Origin: Elusimicrobiota bacterium
GTDB lineage: Bacteria > Elusimicrobiota > Elusimicrobia > UBA1565 > UBA9628
DNA: 6,959 nucleotides
Direction of reading: 5' to 3'
Assembly: GCA_023700845.1 (NCBI GenBank)
Contig: JAMPYD010000100.1
Location: forward strand, 1 to 6,959
Below are positions 5,449 through 6,959 of this stretch, piece by piece. The notes beneath the pieces are model-generated. The model made no database searches. It saw nothing but the letters and a program-made list of their open reading frames with translations, and was not told the DNA's origin. A program made the translations under genes and the position numbers. The stretch's first letter is position 1, and each line of letters begins with the position of its first letter.

Positions 5449-5454
5449 CTCCTT
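5449..5454 (-). promoter_or_regulatory. Shine-Dalgarno AAGGAG of the heptad-repeat gene
   Basis: On the minus strand AAGGAG lies 10 bases before the ATG at 5438 and fixes that start. A TANNNT hexamer, TAAGGT (5459-5464), sits a few bases further upstream and could be the -10, giving a very short leader of about 14 bases. Confidence 0.6.
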
Positions 5455-5493
5455 TGCTACCTTACCCCCCATGACGCGACAGGCCGCCCCGAG

Positions 5494-5520
5494 GTTTAGT
5501 GACTTCGGTCACGACTAAAC
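5494..5520. promoter_or_regulatory. Nested palindrome, CRP/FNR-like operator candidate
   Basis: An outer inverted repeat GTTTAGT/ACTAAAC (5494-5500 and 5514-5520) encloses an inner perfect palindrome GTGAC-TTCG-GTCAC (5499-5512). Read as GTGA-N6-TCAC, the inner part has the half-sites and spacing recognised by CRP/FNR-family regulators. As RNA it would be a 5-bp stem with a UUCG tetraloop. The two palindromes have slightly different centres. It lies in the 110-bp divergent region between the secreted heptad-repeat gene and the ECF operon, so it could control either or both. It ends 4 bases before the first possible ATG of the sigma gene. Confidence 0.5.
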
Positions 5521-5548
5521 CCCCATGCTCCCGGAAGCGTCTAGAGGG

Positions 5549-6127
5549 ATGGAGGATCGAGACCGCGGCCTCATTCAAGCCGTCGCTCAAGGCGACGAAG
5601 CCGCCCTCGACGCGCTCATGAAGGCCCACATGCCCTCGGTTCACGCGGTCGCGCGGCGCCTGCTCGGCGACGACGCCTCCGCCGACGACGCGGCCCAGGA
5701 GACGTTCCTGGCCGTGTGGCGCTCCGCGAAGACCTATCGCGGCGACGCCCCGGGACGGGCCTGGATCCTGAGGATCGCCCTCAACAAGGCGCGCTCCGCC
5801 GGCCGCTGGCGCTCCGTGCGGCGCTGGCTGAGCCTCGACCATGCGGCGGGCGGAGATCCGGACGCGCCCGCTCTGGGCGAAGCCGTCGCCGACCCCTCGC
5901 CCGAGGCCGATCCGGCGGGGAAGCGGGAGCGGGACGACCGGGCCGAGCGCCTGCGCGCCGCCGTGGAGGGGCTGCCCCCTCGCCAGAAGGAGATGGTCCT
6001 GCTGCGCCTGGAAGGCCTCGAGATCAACGAGATCGCCGCCGCCGTGGGCGCCGCCGAGGGCACGGTCAAGGCGACCTTGCATCAGGCGCGGGCGCGCCTC
6101 GAACCGCTTTTAAAGGAGACACCGTGA
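5549..6127 (+). CDS. ECF-type RNA polymerase sigma factor (sigma-70 family)
   Basis: A 192-aa protein with the two domains of an extracytoplasmic-function sigma factor. Region 2 runs from about residue 15 to 85, including LLGDDASADDAAQETFLAVWR, the usual 'DAEDlvQevFlrvwr' element. Region 4 spans about 141-188, with LPPRQKEMVLLRLEGLEINEIAAAVG followed by GTVKATLHQARARL as the helix-turn-helix that reads the -35 box. A low-complexity Gly/Ala/Pro/Asp linker joins them. It should direct transcription of an envelope-stress or secretion-related regulon. The start could be ATG 5525 (8 more residues, very close to the palindrome) or ATG 5549. I chose 5549 because its EDRDRGLIQAVAQGDEAAL beginning matches typical ECF N termini and a GGAAG lies 11 bases upstream. 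The stop overlaps the next gene in GTGA. Confidence 0.93.
   Translation: MEDRDRGLIQAVAQGDEAALDALMKAHMPSVHAVARRLLGDDASADDAAQETFLAVWRSAKTYRGDAPGRAWILRIALNKARSAGRWRSVRRWLSLDHAAGGDPDAPALGEAVADPSPEADPAGKRERDDRAERLRAAVEGLPPRQKEMVLLRLEGLEINEIAAAVGAAEGTVKATLHQARARLEPLLKETP
6112..6118 (+). promoter_or_regulatory. Shine-Dalgarno AAAGGAG inside the end of the sigma gene
   Basis: AAAGGAG ends 5 bases before the GTG at 6124. It supports that GTG as a real start within the sigma factor's stop codon and shows that this operon uses ordinary Shine-Dalgarno initiation. Confidence 0.7.
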
Positions 6128-6444
6128 GCGACCCCTTCTGGGACGACCTGAACGAAGCCCTGCCCCGCGTCCGGCGCGGCGAGCCCGGCTGGGCGCACCA
6201 ACGCGGGAAGGTCCTGTCTCTCCTGCGCGGCGGCTCCCGGGCCCCTCGCCGTCTCGCGGGCCTGCTCGCCGCCGGCGCTTTGGCCGCCGCGCTCGTCCTG
6301 GTTTTCCGGAACAAGCCCGAGGCGCCGCCCGAGACCCAGCCGACGGCGTCGATGCCCGCCGAGGACATCGATTTCCTGGAGACGACCCCCCTGCTCGAGC
6401 ACCTGGACGAGCTGGAAGACGCCGTGGAGCTGGACAAAGCATGA
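6124..6444 (+). CDS. Anti-sigma-like single-pass membrane protein
   Basis: A 106-aa protein with one transmembrane helix at about residues 44-61 (LAGLLAAGALAAALVLVF). It is preceded by a basic stretch, RGGSRAPRR, which predicts a cytoplasmic N terminus and a periplasmic C terminus. The cytoplasmic part (1-43, starting MSDPFWDDLNEAL) is the size of a small sigma-binding domain but has no Cys/His, so it is not a zinc-finger (zf-HC2) anti-sigma. The outer part has a Pro-rich linker and then an acidic Leu-rich segment, DIDFLETTPLLEHLDELED, at about 81-99. Translational overlap with the sigma gene (GTGA), a strong Shine-Dalgarno and this topology all suggest a membrane anti-sigma factor, but the role is inferred. 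A related acidic motif recurs in the next gene. Its stop overlaps that gene in ATGA. Confidence 0.72.
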   Translation: MSDPFWDDLNEALPRVRRGEPGWAHQRGKVLSLLRGGSRAPRRLAGLLAAGALAAALVLVFRNKPEAPPETQPTASMPAEDIDFLETTPLLEHLDELEDAVELDKA

Positions 6445-6596
6445 GCTATCTCGACCTGCTGTTGATGGCCGCCGTTCTCGCCGGGAGCATGGCGGCCCGA
6501 CGCGAAGCCTTGGCGCACCCGCCCGCGGAGATGCTGCAGAACATCGAGCTGCTCGACGACCTGCCCCTGATCGAGGGCGGCGCGGAGGCGCCATGA
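6441..6596 (+). CDS. 51-aa micro-protein with N-terminal hydrophobic segment
   Basis: A short gene that is easy to miss. It encodes MSYLDLLLMAAVLAGSMAARR, a hydrophobic signal or membrane segment (about 4-19), then an acidic Leu-rich tail, EMLQNIELLDDLPLIE (30-45). Evidence that it is real: its ATG overlaps the preceding stop (ATGA), its stop overlaps the next ATG in another ATGA, and it fills the whole gap. A GGAG lies 11 bases before the start. The tail aligns with that of the preceding protein as [DE]-[FM]-L-x4-LL-x2-L-x2-[LI]-E, so the two may bind the same partner or share an origin. Its function is unknown; a membrane or periplasmic accessory to the sigma/anti-sigma pair is inferred. 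Confidence 0.65.
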   Translation: MSYLDLLLMAAVLAGSMAARREALAHPPAEMLQNIELLDDLPLIEGGAEAP

Positions 6597-6959
6597 AAAG
6601 AATCCTGTTTACCTTGCTGCTGGCCGTCTCCGCCGCCACGGCGCGCGCCGACGACGCGGCCCGCGCGCGCTGGGAGGCGATGACGCCCGCCGAACGCGAG
6701 CGCGTCGTCGAGAACTACCGGCGCTGGAAGGCCATGCCCGAGGAGCGCCGCGCCGAGATCAAGGAGCGCCACGAGCGCTTCTCGGCCCTGCCGCCCGAGG
6801 AGAAGCGGGCGCTCCGCGCCCGGTGGAAGCGCTTCCAAGCGCTGTCGCCCGAGCAGCGGGCCCGGCTGCAGGAACGCTTCCGCAAGCTCGAGAAAATGCC
6901 GCCCGAAAAGCGCGAGCGCTTTCTGCGCGAGCGGCGGGAGCGCCGGGAGGACCGTCAGC
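6593..6959 (+). CDS. Secreted DUF3106-type repeat protein (3' end beyond window)
   Basis: The first 122 residues of a protein that continues past the right edge. A Sec signal peptide (MKRILFTLLLAVSAATARA, cut before DD) marks export. Then come at least five helical repeats of exactly 18 residues, marked by aromatic or Leu at 27 (W), 45 (W), 63 (F), 81 (F) and 99 (L). Each has the pattern W/F-x-A-M/L-x-P-E-x-R, as in DUF3106 proteins, which are often found beside ECF sigma genes. It is extremely rich in Arg and Glu. A GGAGG 4 bases before the ATG and an ATGA overlap tie it to the operon. A periplasmic sensor or binding role for the ECF system, loosely comparable to heavy-metal-sensor or CpxP-like helical proteins, is possible but unproven. 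Confidence 0.8.
   Translation, partial: MKRILFTLLLAVSAATARADDAARARWEAMTPAERERVVENYRRWKAMPEERRAEIKERHERFSALPPEEKRALRARWKRFQALSPEQRARLQERFRKLEKMPPEKRERFLRERRERREDRQ

Noticed and set aside
5034..5474. + strand open frame rich in Leu/Ala opposite the heptad-repeat gene
   Set aside because: Its 7-residue periodicity is only the mirror of the 21-bp repeats; the minus strand has a signal peptide and a strong Shine-Dalgarno.
1..6959. tRNA, rRNA or riboswitch
   Set aside because: No cloverleaf, conserved rRNA segment or known riboswitch core was recognised by reading; a covariance-model scan would settle this.

Overview
The window is about 7 kb of very GC-rich bacterial DNA, roughly 70% G+C by eye, densely packed with genes. 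Signal peptides, a lytic transglycosylase tail and an ECF sigma factor grouped with a DUF3106-type protein point to a Gram-negative, didermic environmental bacterium. The phylum cannot be fixed from sequence alone. A high-GC Elusimicrobiota, Acidobacteriota or deltaproteobacterial lineage would fit, and the pseudopilin-like tail of one protein leans weakly towards Elusimicrobiota.

Left part (1-3085, + strand): the C-terminal end of an SLT-type lytic transglycosylase, then a tight three-gene unit. This unit encodes a class I SAM methyltransferase, a type III polyketide synthase with an intact Cys-His-Asn triad, and an FAD-dependent oxidoreductase of the geranylgeranyl reductase/aromatic hydroxylase superfamily. 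The genes are joined by two 4-base GTGA stop/start overlaps. Together they look like a pathway for a methylated, oxidised phenolic or pyrone lipid, logically parallel to SrsABC of Streptomyces griseus.

Middle part (3089-4853, all - strand, convergent with the PKS unit): from right to left, a 66-aa tautomerase, a single-domain response regulator, a membrane-anchored J-domain protein, and a three-helix membrane protein with a pseudopilin-like tail. Between the tautomerase and the next gene to the right lies an AT-richer inverted-repeat element (about 4882-4977) that can form a long hairpin.

Right part (4992-6959): a secreted, glycine-punctuated heptad-repeat protein on the - strand, divergent from a + strand operon. 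That operon encodes an ECF sigma factor, a single-pass anti-sigma-like membrane protein, a 51-aa micro-protein and an 18-residue-repeat DUF3106-type secreted protein that runs off the window. Its genes are joined by GTGA, ATGA and ATGA overlaps. The 110-bp divergent intergenic region carries two nested palindromes, one with a CRP/FNR-like GTGA-N6-TCAC core. This looks like an envelope-sensing regulatory system.

A cross-cutting signal: five genes (the methyltransferase and all four middle genes) lack a convincing Shine-Dalgarno. Each has a TANNNT -10-like hexamer exactly 6-7 bases before its start codon, which suggests leaderless transcription. By contrast, several genes inside the right-hand operon and the heptad-repeat gene have clear Shine-Dalgarno sequences.
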